Source of the DNA: UBA1723 sp045642085 | Lineage (GTDB): Bacteria > Bacteroidota > Bacteroidia > Bacteroidales > Paludibacteraceae | Assembly: GCA_045642085.1 (NCBI GenBank) | Contig: JAZUIF010000109.1 | Location: 1-28,307, forward strand | Reading direction: 5' to 3' | DNA: 28,307 bases | Part shown: one piece after another, positions 6,778-15,014 of the stretch | How the letters are laid out: each line of letters begins with the position of its first letter | How positions within the stretch are numbered: position 1 is the stretch's first letter | Translations under genes and position numbers: made by a program | The notes under the pieces: model-generated | Database searches by the model: none | What the model saw: the letters and a program-made list of their open reading frames with translations, nothing else | What the model was told of the DNA's origin: nothing

Positions 6778-9498
6778 ATGAAGATTTTCTACAGCCCTGA
6801 ATACTGCGGGCATCTTTACATTGATTTTTCAAATCATGCATCTGAAATTGCATTTGATTGTGAATATAGGAATACAGATGGTCTAATACATCTGTTGGGC
6901 ACTTTACTAGGAGTATATCAGAAACATTATGATTATAGTGAGCGTCTCGCGGGATATTATACAGCATTTTCCAAGCATATTAAAGCGGAAGGGGATAAAT
7001 GCGTGTTTTTTGACTCCTATACTATAGCTCCGCTTTCCACAGTTAAAAAATGTTTACAATGGAGGGATGAGTTGGCTTTCTATGGTTGGACTGCTAATTT
7101 GGAACAGCCTAGCAGCCGACTACAATTTTTAGCCTCTGTTGAGAATGACTTCAGCATTCCAGGCCGAAGTGAATATTGTAATAAAGTTTTAGCGGAACTA
7201 AAGAAGCATCCAAATGTTCTGGAAGGCAGCGAGATCATAATTCCTTTCGAAAGGGAGATTCTTCCTCCTTTGGTTCAAGAAATTTTTAATACTCTTACTG
7301 GGTGCAAAGTGTCGCTGGATAATAGATTTTCTCCAGTTGATTTTAAGAATATAGAGGTGTGGCACTTTCCTTCTCGTACAGAGTCGATGCAGTATCTTGC
7401 TACTTTGGACGATGATATGTTTGATCTTTGGATAAATGCTGACAACAAGTTGAATGATAACTATTTGAGATTGAGTGGGCATCCGGTTTCAGGATCAAGC
7501 CATATTGACGCTAATCCAAGAATTTTCCAGTTGGCTGTACTTGGCCTAAGCATGCTTAAAAAGCCTCTTAACGTGGAGCATTTTCTTGAATGGCTAAATC
7601 TTCCTATTAATCCCATCGGAAAGCGATGCAGTGGTGTTTTGGCAGACACTATTGTTTCCAACGGTGGATATCGTAATGAAGCATGTAAGAAGGTTATTGA
7701 TAGTTATATCAAGGGTGAGTATAAGTTTAGATCAGCGGAACAGCAAGTCTGGGATGATGAGAAATGGAAGAAGCATCTTGAAGAAACGGCAAAGATGCGT
7801 GAGGATATTGTGAAAACATTTCTGCCTGATATCAATTGGGAATCGCTGTCTATTGACGACGTGAACAAATCTCATTCTATTCCTGTCTCTGCTGTGAAAA
7901 AGTTCGTGACGGCTCTTACTTCATGGTGTGGACAGCGTGTGATAATTATGCAGGAGGAGTCTGATAATCCGTTGGTGTCTCAGTTGAGCTCTTTACAATC
8001 AATCTTAAAAAGTCTGTCTTTATTGCTCGAAACGGAATCAAGAACAGAGGTTGAGTACGAATTGATAGAGGGCTGGATAAGTAATCTCTATGAATCGGAA
8101 GAGTTTTTGCAATATGAGGCAAAAGTAGGATGTCGTGAAGTTATATCAAATGAAGGAGCTATTGTAGATCCAGTGTCCTCTACAATCTGGTGTGATGTTT
8201 ACGGCAGCCACGAAAGACAGCTTTCCTGCTCGTTCTTGTCTGATTGGGAAAGAGAGAAATTGTCAAAACAGATCAATTTATATGACAAGGAGGCCGAGAG
8301 AGCCTATAACCTGCAACTTTTGCAGTATCCACTTACACATACTAAGGATAAACTGGTTCTTGTCACTAGCGACAAGAATGGAAGTGAAAAGCTTGAGAAG
8401 CATCCATTTATGATTATGCTGGAAAGCTACTTAGGAGATGACTTCAAGTCATTGGTATCGCATCCTAAAGTTGATTCAAAGTATTCTAAACGAGTGGATA
8501 TTGTTGACAATAGATGTGAGGGCAGAGTGATTAATGTGAAGAATGCGGATAAGTTTAGATGGCCTAGCCATGAGAGCGCGTCTTCCCTTGAATCAATTAT
8601 CCAGCATCCTCTTGACTATGTCCTTGACACTCTCACAGGATTCCATTCAAGACAAGTCGCTTCTATGATGGATATAAATCGTACAATGGGTAATGTCGCT
8701 CATGCTGTTATTCAAGCAATATTCTCGCCTTCCAATGGTGCGGAAAGTACTGATTGCTCTACCGCTATAAACATATTGAAAAATTCATACGACAGAATTT
8801 TTATGGATACTGTTCAAGCTAAAGGGGCTATTCTTTTGCAAAAAGAAAACATACTCTCTTTGCAGCAGTTAAACAGAGAACTTAAGAGATGTATATCGAA
8901 CCTTATTGACATTATAAAGTGTAATTCACTAGTTGTGAAAGGTTGTGAATATGAGATAGAAGAGACTCCTGTTGGTATGACCAACTCCTCTGGATCAAAT
9001 ATTCCATTGAAAGGATATGTGGATATGACACTTCTGGCTCCTAATGGTGACATCGTAGTATTCGACTTTAAGTGGTCTAATTCCAATTTCTATGTAAACA
9101 GATTGGAGGATGACGCCTCTATCCAGCTTGCTATCTATGCGGAATTGCTTAAAGCTAAGGACAAGTCTAATGTCAGCAAAAAGGGATATTTCCTAATGCC
9201 TAGAGGCCGTTTGTATTCTACTGATTATTTTGAGTCTACTTATAGTGTACAAGTCAAAAAGAATGAGGATATTTCTAATCCTTCAGTTGCTCTTTTTGAG
9301 AAGATCCGAAATTCTTTCCGATTTAGATGCGATCAACTTTGTAAGGGAGAAATTGAACTGGCAGATGGCTTGACAGTCGTGGACAGCATCTATGGAAGAG
9401 CTACGGATTCATCTGCCCTTGTTCCTCTTTCCGCTGATAAGCAAACTGGGACTGTTTACAAAAACTCATTCACTAATTATCCTTTCTTTAACCATTAA
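6778..9498 (+). CDS. AddB/RecC-like protein with C-terminal PD-(D/E)XK nuclease
   Basis: 906 residues. The size, the pairing with an AddA-like helicase and the C-terminal nuclease fit an AddB-type subunit. The nuclease has the RecB-family pattern: His642 in GNVAHAV, Asp749 in KGYVDM, Asp763 and Lys765 in FDFKW, and QLAIY at 783-787. No Walker A is present at the N-terminus (SPEYCGHLYIDF), so the helicase part looks inactive, as in RecC. The Cys set that holds an iron-sulfur cluster in classical AddB is also not visible around the nuclease. A segment TKDKLVLVTSD near 523 resembles a helicase motif VI region. It ends 11 bases before the helicase gene. The pair would unwind and cut DNA ends. It may be a housekeeping AddAB, but the neighbours suggest an accessory form. 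Confidence 0.85.
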   Translation: MKIFYSPEYCGHLYIDFSNHASEIAFDCEYRNTDGLIHLLGTLLGVYQKHYDYSERLAGYYTAFSKHIKAEGDKCVFFDSYTIAPLSTVKKCLQWRDELAFYGWTANLEQPSSRLQFLASVENDFSIPGRSEYCNKVLAELKKHPNVLEGSEIIIPFEREILPPLVQEIFNTLTGCKVSLDNRFSPVDFKNIEVWHFPSRTESMQYLATLDDDMFDLWINADNKLNDNYLRLSGHPVSGSSHIDANPRIFQLAVLGLSMLKKPLNVEHFLEWLNLPINPIGKRCSGVLADTIVSNGGYRNEACKKVIDSYIKGEYKFRSAEQQVWDDEKWKKHLEETAKMREDIVKTFLPDINWESLSIDDVNKSHSIPVSAVKKFVTALTSWCGQRVIIMQEESDNPLVSQLSSLQSILKSLSLLLETESRTEVEYELIEGWISNLYESEEFLQYEAKVGCREVISNEGAIVDPVSSTIWCDVYGSHERQLSCSFLSDWEREKLSKQINLYDKEAERAYNLQLLQYPLTHTKDKLVLVTSDKNGSEKLEKHPFMIMLESYLGDDFKSLVSHPKVDSKYSKRVDIVDNRCEGRVINVKNADKFRWPSHESASSLESIIQHPLDYVLDTLTGFHSRQVASMMDINRTMGNVAHAVIQAIFSPSNGAESTDCSTAINILKNSYDRIFMDTVQAKGAILLQKENILSLQQLNRELKRCISNLIDIIKCNSLVVKGCEYEIEETPVGMTNSSGSNIPLKGYVDMTLLAPNGDIVVFDFKWSNSNFYVNRLEDDASIQLAIYAELLKAKDKSNVSKKGYFLMPRGRLYSTDYFESTYSVQVKKNEDISNPSVALFEKIRNSFRFRCDQLCKGEIELADGLTVVDSIYGRATDSSALVPLSADKQTGTVYKNSFTNYPFFNH

Positions 9499-9509
9499 AT
9501 CAACAGAAT

Positions 9510-12500
9510 ATGCAAAACATTACATATAAAGGAGCAAGCGCTGGAAGCGGAAAGACATACTCTTTAACAGAGAAATTGGCTCAGCTTATTATCGAAGGGA
9601 AAGCTACTCCAGAGCAGTTGATAATAACGACGTTCACAAAGGCTGCGGCTGCTGAGATAAAGGAAAGAGCTAAAGAAAAGCTTTATCAAAAGGCGAAGGA
9701 AGGTCACCCTGAACTTTTTACCATGGCTCAGCGTCTTGACCAAGCCTTGATCAGTACTATCGATGGAGTCTGCAATTCCATAGTCAACCGCTACTGGTAT
9801 TATCTCGGACTTAATCCTGATCTTTCTGTGTTGACAGATGAGGATAAAGATTTTATTGTCAACCAGTCTCTTGCTGATATTGCTACTAAAGAAGAACTTT
9901 CTTTCTTCTCTGATTTCGGGAAACATTTCGGGTTTAAGGATAATGATTATTGGAAAAATGATCTTTCCTCTGTGGTGTCGATGATGAATAGTTTTAACAT
10001 TGGTGATCTTTCAGAAAGTGAGGAATACTCAATTAAATTGGCTGATCGATTCCGCATCGTAGGATATCATGCTGCAATGCCGGCAGAGGATGAAGTGTCA
10101 GATATTCTTTCTAGATTGGTTGAACCTTGTTCGTCAAGCAAAACCAACAAGAAAAAGTTGGAGGATTTAAGCAAGATTCCGCACGACAACTATTCTTTCT
10201 TATTGAAACTTATTGATCTCTGTAAATCTACCAAGAAAACATTAGATTGCACTCAATCATTTGTTGACAAATATTCAGATGTGTATAAATCTGAAGAGGT
10301 ATTTGAATTAGTCAAGTCATATATTAATAAAATATTTGACATGGCATCAAGATGGAAGGAGTCTTACGAGAACTATAAGAAAGTTCATCATGTCCTCGAC
10401 TTCTCAGATATGGATCGCCATATGTTTACATTGCTTACTGATGAGAAATACAAAGAGGCATGCAAAGAAATTGCTTCTATGTACAAGTATGCTTTCGTGG
10501 ACGAATACCAGGATTGTTCACCGCTTCAAGTACAGATATTTGATAAGTTATCTGATCTTATGACTGAGAGCTTCTGGGTGGGCGATTCAAAACAAGCCAT
10601 CTACGGATTTCGTGGCTCCGACTCTGTCCTTACGGAAGCGGTGGTCAATGCTATCGGAAAAACTCCAACTTGTAAGGTTGACGAGCCACTTTCTATTTCG
10701 CGTCGTTCTGTTCCTGCTATTGTTGATGCCACCAACAAATTCTTCCTTCCATTATTCAAAAATATGGGAATGGATGAAAAATCGATCAAACTTAACCCTT
10801 GGGACAAAAGGGCATCAGAGTCGTCTTCTATAAAGGATTCTTTACGTTTATGGTCTCTTAAGGGTAGAAATATTGGTGAATATATACGTGAACTCACATG
10901 CTATATAATTGACCTGAAAAATAATGGCGTTGACCTAAAAGATGTTGCCGTTATTGCCAGAAAGAATGATTATCTTGACACATTGGCTGCTTCTCTACAA
11001 AAGGAGGGGATATCTGTCGACAGACCTTCTCCAATGGGAGACAGTGTGGTTGCCAGTCTTATATTTGCCATTCTGGACATTATTCAGAATCCAGGAAATG
11101 AGATTTCCAAGGTGCAGATCGCATATCTTGTTAAAGAGGGATACACTATAGAACAGATTATCGACAGTAAGCTTGAGTGGAATCAATTGAATAAAGAAGA
11201 AAGGGATCAATTCCTTATTGATGTGCCTTTGATCAGGGAGGTCGTTGATCGTCAGCCTGAACTCTGTCGTTTATCAATCAAATCTCTTCTAGAGACAGTG
11301 ATTGTAGAGTTTAACATTCACGCTGTAAGCAACACTATCAAGGGTGCAGATAGGGTAGACTCTACGTTACAGACTCTCATTGCGAAAGCTGCTGAATATG
11401 AGGACAGATGCGCAAGATTTGGACTTCCTTCAACAATAAATGGATATATGTCATTCATCAATGGAGCGAGTCTTTCTCTGATGGGAGACGAGAATGCGAT
11501 TCATTTGGTCACTTATCACGCGTCTAAAGGTTTGCAGTGGAAATATGTCATTCTGACTCAGCTCGACCAGGATCCAAATGCAAGTGCTTCATGGTATAAA
11601 TATAACTATGGAGGAGTTCATGTCGAACATTTGTCAGAGCCTTCTGTCGAAAACCTTTATCCTCCAATGACCATTCGTGTCCAGCCTTGGATTTACGGCG
11701 ATGCGAAGGGGCTACCTGAATCATTAAGGGATTCTTGTAACCAAGACCATATCTCAAAAATCAGAAATGAAAATATTAGGGAGGCAACCCGTTTGTTATA
11801 TGTTGGCTTTACAAGAGCTGCCGATGTGCTAATACTAGCTCCTAAGAGTTCCGGTGGCAATATGAATTTAGATTGGATATCCTCTATAAATGGCTCTATT
11901 GATGAATTAGGATTGATTCTTTATTCCCATCCAGATATGGAGTTGCTTGCAGATGCGGATGCTGACGAAGATACGTCAAACGAGAAGCCTGCCCCAAAAA
12001 ATCACGTGGATATATTAGATATCAGCGCAGAGGAATGCGTATCGAATCCACGTGATATTTCTCCTAGTAGTATATGTGGAATGGGAAGCGTGGAACGCCT
12101 TCAGTATTGGGATCAACGTTTGCATTTCAATGCTTCTTTGGCTGACAATGAGATTGGAGATTGTCTACATATGATTTTTGCTGGAATCGAGAGAGACTGT
12201 TCTCCTAAACATATCAATGAAGTTCTTCTTCAGTACGGCCTGGATACATCAAAAACAAAAGCCGACGACATCGTTGATATCTGGAATAAATTCTATAGCT
12301 TCATGAGTGAGAAGTACGGCGTCCCAAGCAAAACATATCATGAACTTGGCTTCAGATATAAAAAAGAGGGATCCATATACTCAGGAAGCATGGATTTTGT
12401 TTGGGAAACCGAAGTGGGCTATGTCTTGGTAGACTACAAAACATGTCAACTTGGAGTTGAACATATAGAAGACCATACGAATAAAAAGGGGCATTACGCT

Positions 12501-12620
12501 GGAATGTATAAAGGTCAGTTAGACTGTTATGCTTATGGCTTGGAATTGTCTGGCAAAAAAGTAATCGATAAGCTTGTGTTCTATCCAAGTTCGGGTCTGT
12601 TGGTTAGATTTGTTGACTAG
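9510..12620 (+). CDS. AddA-like UvrD-family helicase with C-terminal nuclease
   Basis: 1036 residues with a full set of superfamily 1 helicase motifs: GASAGSGKT (8-16), TTFTKAAAAEIKERA (Ia), VDEYQD (Walker B, Asp331-Glu332), VGDSKQAIYGFRG (III), TYHASKGLQWKYV (V) and RLLYVGFTRAAD (VI). The C-terminal PD-(D/E)XK nuclease has His887, Asp962 in GSMDF, Asp975 and Lys977 in VDYKT, and QLDCY at 1003-1007. All catalytic positions are kept, so helicase and nuclease should both be active. With the upstream AddB-like protein it makes a two-nuclease AddAB-type complex acting on double-strand ends. The N-terminal sequence resembles, from memory, accessory UvrD proteins of genomic islands more than the usual Bacteroidales AddA; this needs a phylogeny. 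Confidence 0.9.
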   Translation: MQNITYKGASAGSGKTYSLTEKLAQLIIEGKATPEQLIITTFTKAAAAEIKERAKEKLYQKAKEGHPELFTMAQRLDQALISTIDGVCNSIVNRYWYYLGLNPDLSVLTDEDKDFIVNQSLADIATKEELSFFSDFGKHFGFKDNDYWKNDLSSVVSMMNSFNIGDLSESEEYSIKLADRFRIVGYHAAMPAEDEVSDILSRLVEPCSSSKTNKKKLEDLSKIPHDNYSFLLKLIDLCKSTKKTLDCTQSFVDKYSDVYKSEEVFELVKSYINKIFDMASRWKESYENYKKVHHVLDFSDMDRHMFTLLTDEKYKEACKEIASMYKYAFVDEYQDCSPLQVQIFDKLSDLMTESFWVGDSKQAIYGFRGSDSVLTEAVVNAIGKTPTCKVDEPLSISRRSVPAIVDATNKFFLPLFKNMGMDEKSIKLNPWDKRASESSSIKDSLRLWSLKGRNIGEYIRELTCYIIDLKNNGVDLKDVAVIARKNDYLDTLAASLQKEGISVDRPSPMGDSVVASLIFAILDIIQNPGNEISKVQIAYLVKEGYTIEQIIDSKLEWNQLNKEERDQFLIDVPLIREVVDRQPELCRLSIKSLLETVIVEFNIHAVSNTIKGADRVDSTLQTLIAKAAEYEDRCARFGLPSTINGYMSFINGASLSLMGDENAIHLVTYHASKGLQWKYVILTQLDQDPNASASWYKYNYGGVHVEHLSEPSVENLYPPMTIRVQPWIYGDAKGLPESLRDSCNQDHISKIRNENIREATRLLYVGFTRAADVLILAPKSSGGNMNLDWISSINGSIDELGLILYSHPDMELLADADADEDTSNEKPAPKNHVDILDISAEECVSNPRDISPSSICGMGSVERLQYWDQRLHFNASLADNEIGDCLHMIFAGIERDCSPKHINEVLLQYGLDTSKTKADDIVDIWNKFYSFMSEKYGVPSKTYHELGFRYKKEGSIYSGSMDFVWETEVGYVLVDYKTCQLGVEHIEDHTNKKGHYAGMYKGQLDCYAYGLELSGKKVIDKLVFYPSSGLLVRFVD

Positions 12621-12642
12621 GTATATTCTTTTCAGATATAAA

Positions 12643-12688
12643 ACAAAGGTGGGGCAGCAAATATAATGTTTCACAGCCCCATCTTTGT
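12643..12688 (+). terminator. Hairpin after the helicase-nuclease operon
   Basis: Arms 12643-12655 and 12676-12688 pair over 13 bp (one G-T wobble) around a GC-rich core GGGGC/GCCCC, with a 20-base loop. A weak TCTTTTAC tail follows. It lies 23 bases after the helicase stop codon. Confidence 0.55.
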
Positions 12689-12699
12689 ATCCATCTTTT

Positions 12700-12720
12700 A
12701 CATTTTGTCCCAATAAGGAG
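12700..12720 (+). repeat. 21-base direct repeat, copy 1
   Basis: Starts ACATTTTGTCC and ends AATAAGGAG; it recurs at 13585-13605 with two differences. The two copies bracket the acidic gene at 13081 together with its promoter. Confidence 0.5.
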
Positions 12721-12911
12721 TCAATCCAGAAAAAAGCAGGTAAAAAACGGTCAATAAGCAATATGTCTGATATCTTACCTAGATATCCTATCAAGGGATA
12801 GAGTAGGGGAGTGCATTCTCCTTCGCTCATATCCATTTCTATAATATAGCCTGATTAAACGCCTGCATTTTATGGTAAGAAATTACTTTTGATTTTAGGG
12901 AGTGTCTTTTA
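12721..12911. other. Intergenic stretch without a recognisable gene
   Basis: Short frames only. A small inverted repeat (GGAG-N6-CTCC) lies near 12809-12822. Nothing else is supportable. Confidence 0.3.
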
Positions 12912-13006
12912 TTTCCTGTTTTTTCCTAAATCTATTCGGGAATGTGAGAACATGGTACCTTTGCATCAGAACGAAGAAACAAATTCAGTTTAATTATCTC
13001 GTTCTG
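12912..13006 (+). promoter_or_regulatory. Promoter copy B with structured start region
   Basis: TTTCCT at 12912-12917 and 12922-12927, 28 bases, TACCTTTG at 12956-12963. The inverted repeat has arms CAGAACGA (12967-12974) and TCGTTCTG (12999-13006) with a 24-base loop. Compared with copy A, one A-T pair has become G-C on both arms. It drives the acidic gene at 13081, about 75 bases further on. Confidence 0.75.
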
Positions 13007-13080
13007 TAGACAAAGTAATTTTTAGTTTAATGACAATCTAATCGATATAGACATCGAAAAGAAAGAAAATTTATAAAGTC

Positions 13081-13521
13081 ATGAAAAGAGTTGATTTTAC
13101 AGTTACTTCCAGCATCATCGATGAAAAGGAAGGTGCGGAATTATCTTATTTAGTTACTATATATGTAAGTGACGACGAAGTGAAGCTATTCTATGAAGCC
13201 GAGAAGAGATTTCATGCCGAAGGTGGCAGTAACCTGTTTGATTTTCTAAACTCAAATCTGCCTTCTGATTTGGCAAGAAGAATAGAAGAAGAGTGTGATG
13301 ATACAGTAAAATATGATTTGGTACTAGAAGAGGTATTTGACAAAGGCTATTCATTAATCGAAAATGCTAAAGTTAAATGCGACATTACTGAGGAAAGGTG
13401 GAATAAACTAAATAATTTTGAAAAAACAGAGCTTGTCCTTAAAGTTGATCCTGATCGTATTCGCAAATATTGGCATTATGTAAATATGTCCATTTTTCAA
13501 GTAGATGAAATATCAATATAA
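13081..13521 (+). CDS. Small acidic protein, family X copy 2
   Basis: 146 residues, acidic, unknown function; paralog of the protein at 4058-4453. The core IYVSDDEVKLFYEAEKRF and SNLPSDLARRIEEE aligns without gaps to that copy, and CDITEERWNKLNNFEKTELVLKVDP matches its second motif. Identity is modest, so the duplication is old, yet the promoter and start region are far better conserved than the protein. The ATG at 13081 gives the same N-terminal length as copy 1. The next gene, a family Y member, has its own promoter, whereas after copy 1 the family Y gene is in the same transcript. Confidence 0.75.
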   Translation: MKRVDFTVTSSIIDEKEGAELSYLVTIYVSDDEVKLFYEAEKRFHAEGGSNLFDFLNSNLPSDLARRIEEECDDTVKYDLVLEEVFDKGYSLIENAKVKCDITEERWNKLNNFEKTELVLKVDPDRIRKYWHYVNMSIFQVDEISI

Positions 13522-13584
13522 AATAGAGCTACTTGCACATTTCACCCAAAATTATCACTTAAATATAGTGCAACGCACATTTCA

Positions 13585-13605
13585 ACATTTTGTCCTAATA
13601 AGAAG
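13585..13605 (+). repeat. 21-base direct repeat, copy 2
   Basis: Second copy of 12700-12720 with two substitutions, placed about 60 bases after the stop of the acidic gene. A shorter GCACATTTCA also appears twice just upstream (near 13534 and 13575). Confidence 0.5.
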
Positions 13606-13638
13606 AGAAAATTGATAACGAAATTTAAACTGATTTTA

Positions 13639-13668
13639 TTGTTTTATAGCGTTTTTATACTACATTTG
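13639..13668 (+). promoter_or_regulatory. Promoter of the family Y copy 2 gene
   Basis: TTG at 13639-13641, 19 bases, TACATTTG at 13661-13668: a full consensus match. The ATG is at 13734 with no Shine-Dalgarno sequence, which is common in Bacteroidetes. Confidence 0.65.
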
Positions 13669-13733
13669 TTAATGTAACTAATAAATAATGTTTACCAAAT
13701 TGCGTTGATTGTGTAACTTAAAATTTGAAGATT

Positions 13734-14465
13734 ATGAAGTATGGACTAAACAACAATGAGATGACCGCTAGAAAGCAATGGTGCTATGATGCAGCAATGG
13801 AATTCTTTGCTAAAAAGCAGATAGAAAGGGAGTATAGAATGAAACTAGAGGTCTATAACAATAACGACGAAAACGATAATTTTGGTGAGACGGAATACGA
13901 AGAAATTCGTAGTTTATCTAAAGAAGAATTGGCTAAGTATAGAGCATTTCAAGACAAGTGTTGGGAAGAATACAAGAATGAATGTCCTGAGGATTTTGAT
14001 GAAAATGGAAATTATGATGAAAAAGGTTGGGTGGCCTTCCTTGAAGAGTGCTATTGTCAAGAGTGCTTTGAAGATTACGTTTATTTAGAGGAAAGTGTGA
14101 AAAAAGGGGAGCATTTTTATGATGAATATACCGTGGAACTCAATGCTTATGTCCGTTACGTAGATTTGGATCATCCAGTAAGATATTGTAAAGTATTTTT
14201 TGTGGATTTGGATGATAAAGAAGTTGTTGACGAAAAAAGATTCAATCGTACAATATGGATAACGGAAGACGAGTATGTACAGATACTTGCCGATTATTTG
14301 CACGACTCAAGAGTGATGATTTCACATTTGCGTGACAATTATCCTAGAATCTACAAAATGATTTCCGAATATGGGATTAAAGATAACCATACTTGGTCTG
14401 TAATCTTTGAAGAAATCAGAAAGGATGCGAATGCAATCCTTTACGATTGGAATTTGAAATTGTGA
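13734..14465 (+). CDS. Acidic hypothetical protein, family Y copy 2
   Basis: 243 residues from the ATG at 13734; a TTG at 13725 is less likely. Very rich in Asp and Glu, soluble, unknown function. It aligns with the protein at 4534 over most of its length: LSKEELAKYRAFQDKC, the DENG segment, YVRYVDLDHPVRY and IWITEDEYVQILADYL. The C-terminal stretch EIRKDANAILYDW is encoded by the 23-base sequence that recurs at 4470-4492. Together with the acidic gene at 13081 it repeats the X then Y gene order found on the other side of the helicase-nuclease operon. Confidence 0.75.
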   Translation: MKYGLNNNEMTARKQWCYDAAMEFFAKKQIEREYRMKLEVYNNNDENDNFGETEYEEIRSLSKEELAKYRAFQDKCWEEYKNECPEDFDENGNYDEKGWVAFLEECYCQECFEDYVYLEESVKKGEHFYDEYTVELNAYVRYVDLDHPVRYCKVFFVDLDDKEVVDEKRFNRTIWITEDEYVQILADYLHDSRVMISHLRDNYPRIYKMISEYGIKDNHTWSVIFEEIRKDANAILYDWNLKL

Positions 14466-14467
14466 TA

Positions 14468-14536
14468 GAAGGTTATGATTATCCTGATTTTACTGAAACA
14501 ATCACAATATCAGAAGAAACAGTATTGCCATGATTA
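14468..14536 (+). pseudogene. Possible remnant of another family Y gene
   Basis: Directly after the stop of the previous gene a short open frame reads EGYDYPDFTETITISEETVLP and stops. The segment TITISEE resembles the [IL]T[DE] motif of the acidic proteins. It has no start signal and may be chance. Confidence 0.25.
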
Positions 14537-14689
14537 TGATATGCCTAAATAAGGGGTGTATCAAAACTCTATTAATCAAAGTTCTTAAAGGGAAATAAAA
14601 TGGGAAAAACGGAAACTAATTTTTAAGAACGAATAATGAGACATTGTTCTTGTCATTCTGTAGCTTAATGCTTGCGAATCAATCCATGT
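14537..14689. other. Intergenic stretch with one inverted repeat
   Basis: A 9-bp inverted repeat GTTCTTAAA (14581-14589) and TTTAAGAAC (14622-14630) with a 32-base spacer. No gene, and no T run that would make it a clear terminator. Confidence 0.3.
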
Positions 14690-14803
14690 CTACTGGGCTG
14701 GATGATGATTCATTCTATATTTATCTTTTATTCCAGCACCGACCAAAGCACCGAATGTGCTTCCGATAATGATTGTCGTTGCGTTGACTATTGATCCAAG
14801 CAT
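14690..14803 (-). pseudogene. Truncated DUF554-like membrane protein gene
   Basis: A 37-codon frame beginning MLGSIVNATTIIIGSTFGAL and going on VGAGIKDKYR before a stop at 14690. This is the typical N-terminus of the DUF554 (YqgA/YdfK) family, which is normally well over 200 residues with several membrane helices; here only the first helix and its loop remain. A consensus promoter and leader are kept upstream. The first 24 bases of coding sequence plus the leader are repeated at 16508-16578. Confidence 0.6.
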
Positions 14804-14850
14804 TTGTGATATGAATTTGTTGGGGCAAAAGTAGTGAAAAATTGGCTATC
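14780..14850 (-). repeat. 71-bp repeat, copy 1 (DUF554 promoter and first codons)
   Basis: Matches 16508-16578 with three substitutions. On the minus strand it holds TACTTTTG (14833-14826), a leader and ATG at 14803. A diverged third copy is at 26703-26750. Confidence 0.85.
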
Positions 14851-14956
14851 AATTTTGCATTCATTACTTCAAAATTTGATGGCGATGTACTCTCTCCTTG
14901 TACATTGCGACAATTATCTTCGCTACTTCACAATTTGCCTTCTTCATTGCATAATA

Positions 14957-14989
14957 AAACCCCGGAAGTAAAAAAACTTCCGGGGTTTA
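14957..14989 (-). terminator. Terminator of the OmpA-family gene
   Basis: A 13-bp GC-rich stem (14958-14970 with 14977-14989) and a 6-base loop; leftward it is followed by TTATTATG. It sits 26 bases after the stop of the gene at 15015. Confidence 0.8.
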
Positions 14990-15014
14990 TATCAATATAG
15001 CTTGAAACTTATTC

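Noticed and set aside
6778..12620. Treating the helicase-nuclease pair simply as housekeeping AddAB
   Set aside because: Not excluded, but its placement between duplicated acidic modules and its unusual AddB-like subunit favour an accessory copy; a phylogeny would decide.
14556..14630. GGGGTGTATCAAAACT and a 9-bp inverted repeat as an insertion-sequence end
   Set aside because: No transposase, no matching second end and no target duplication were found.
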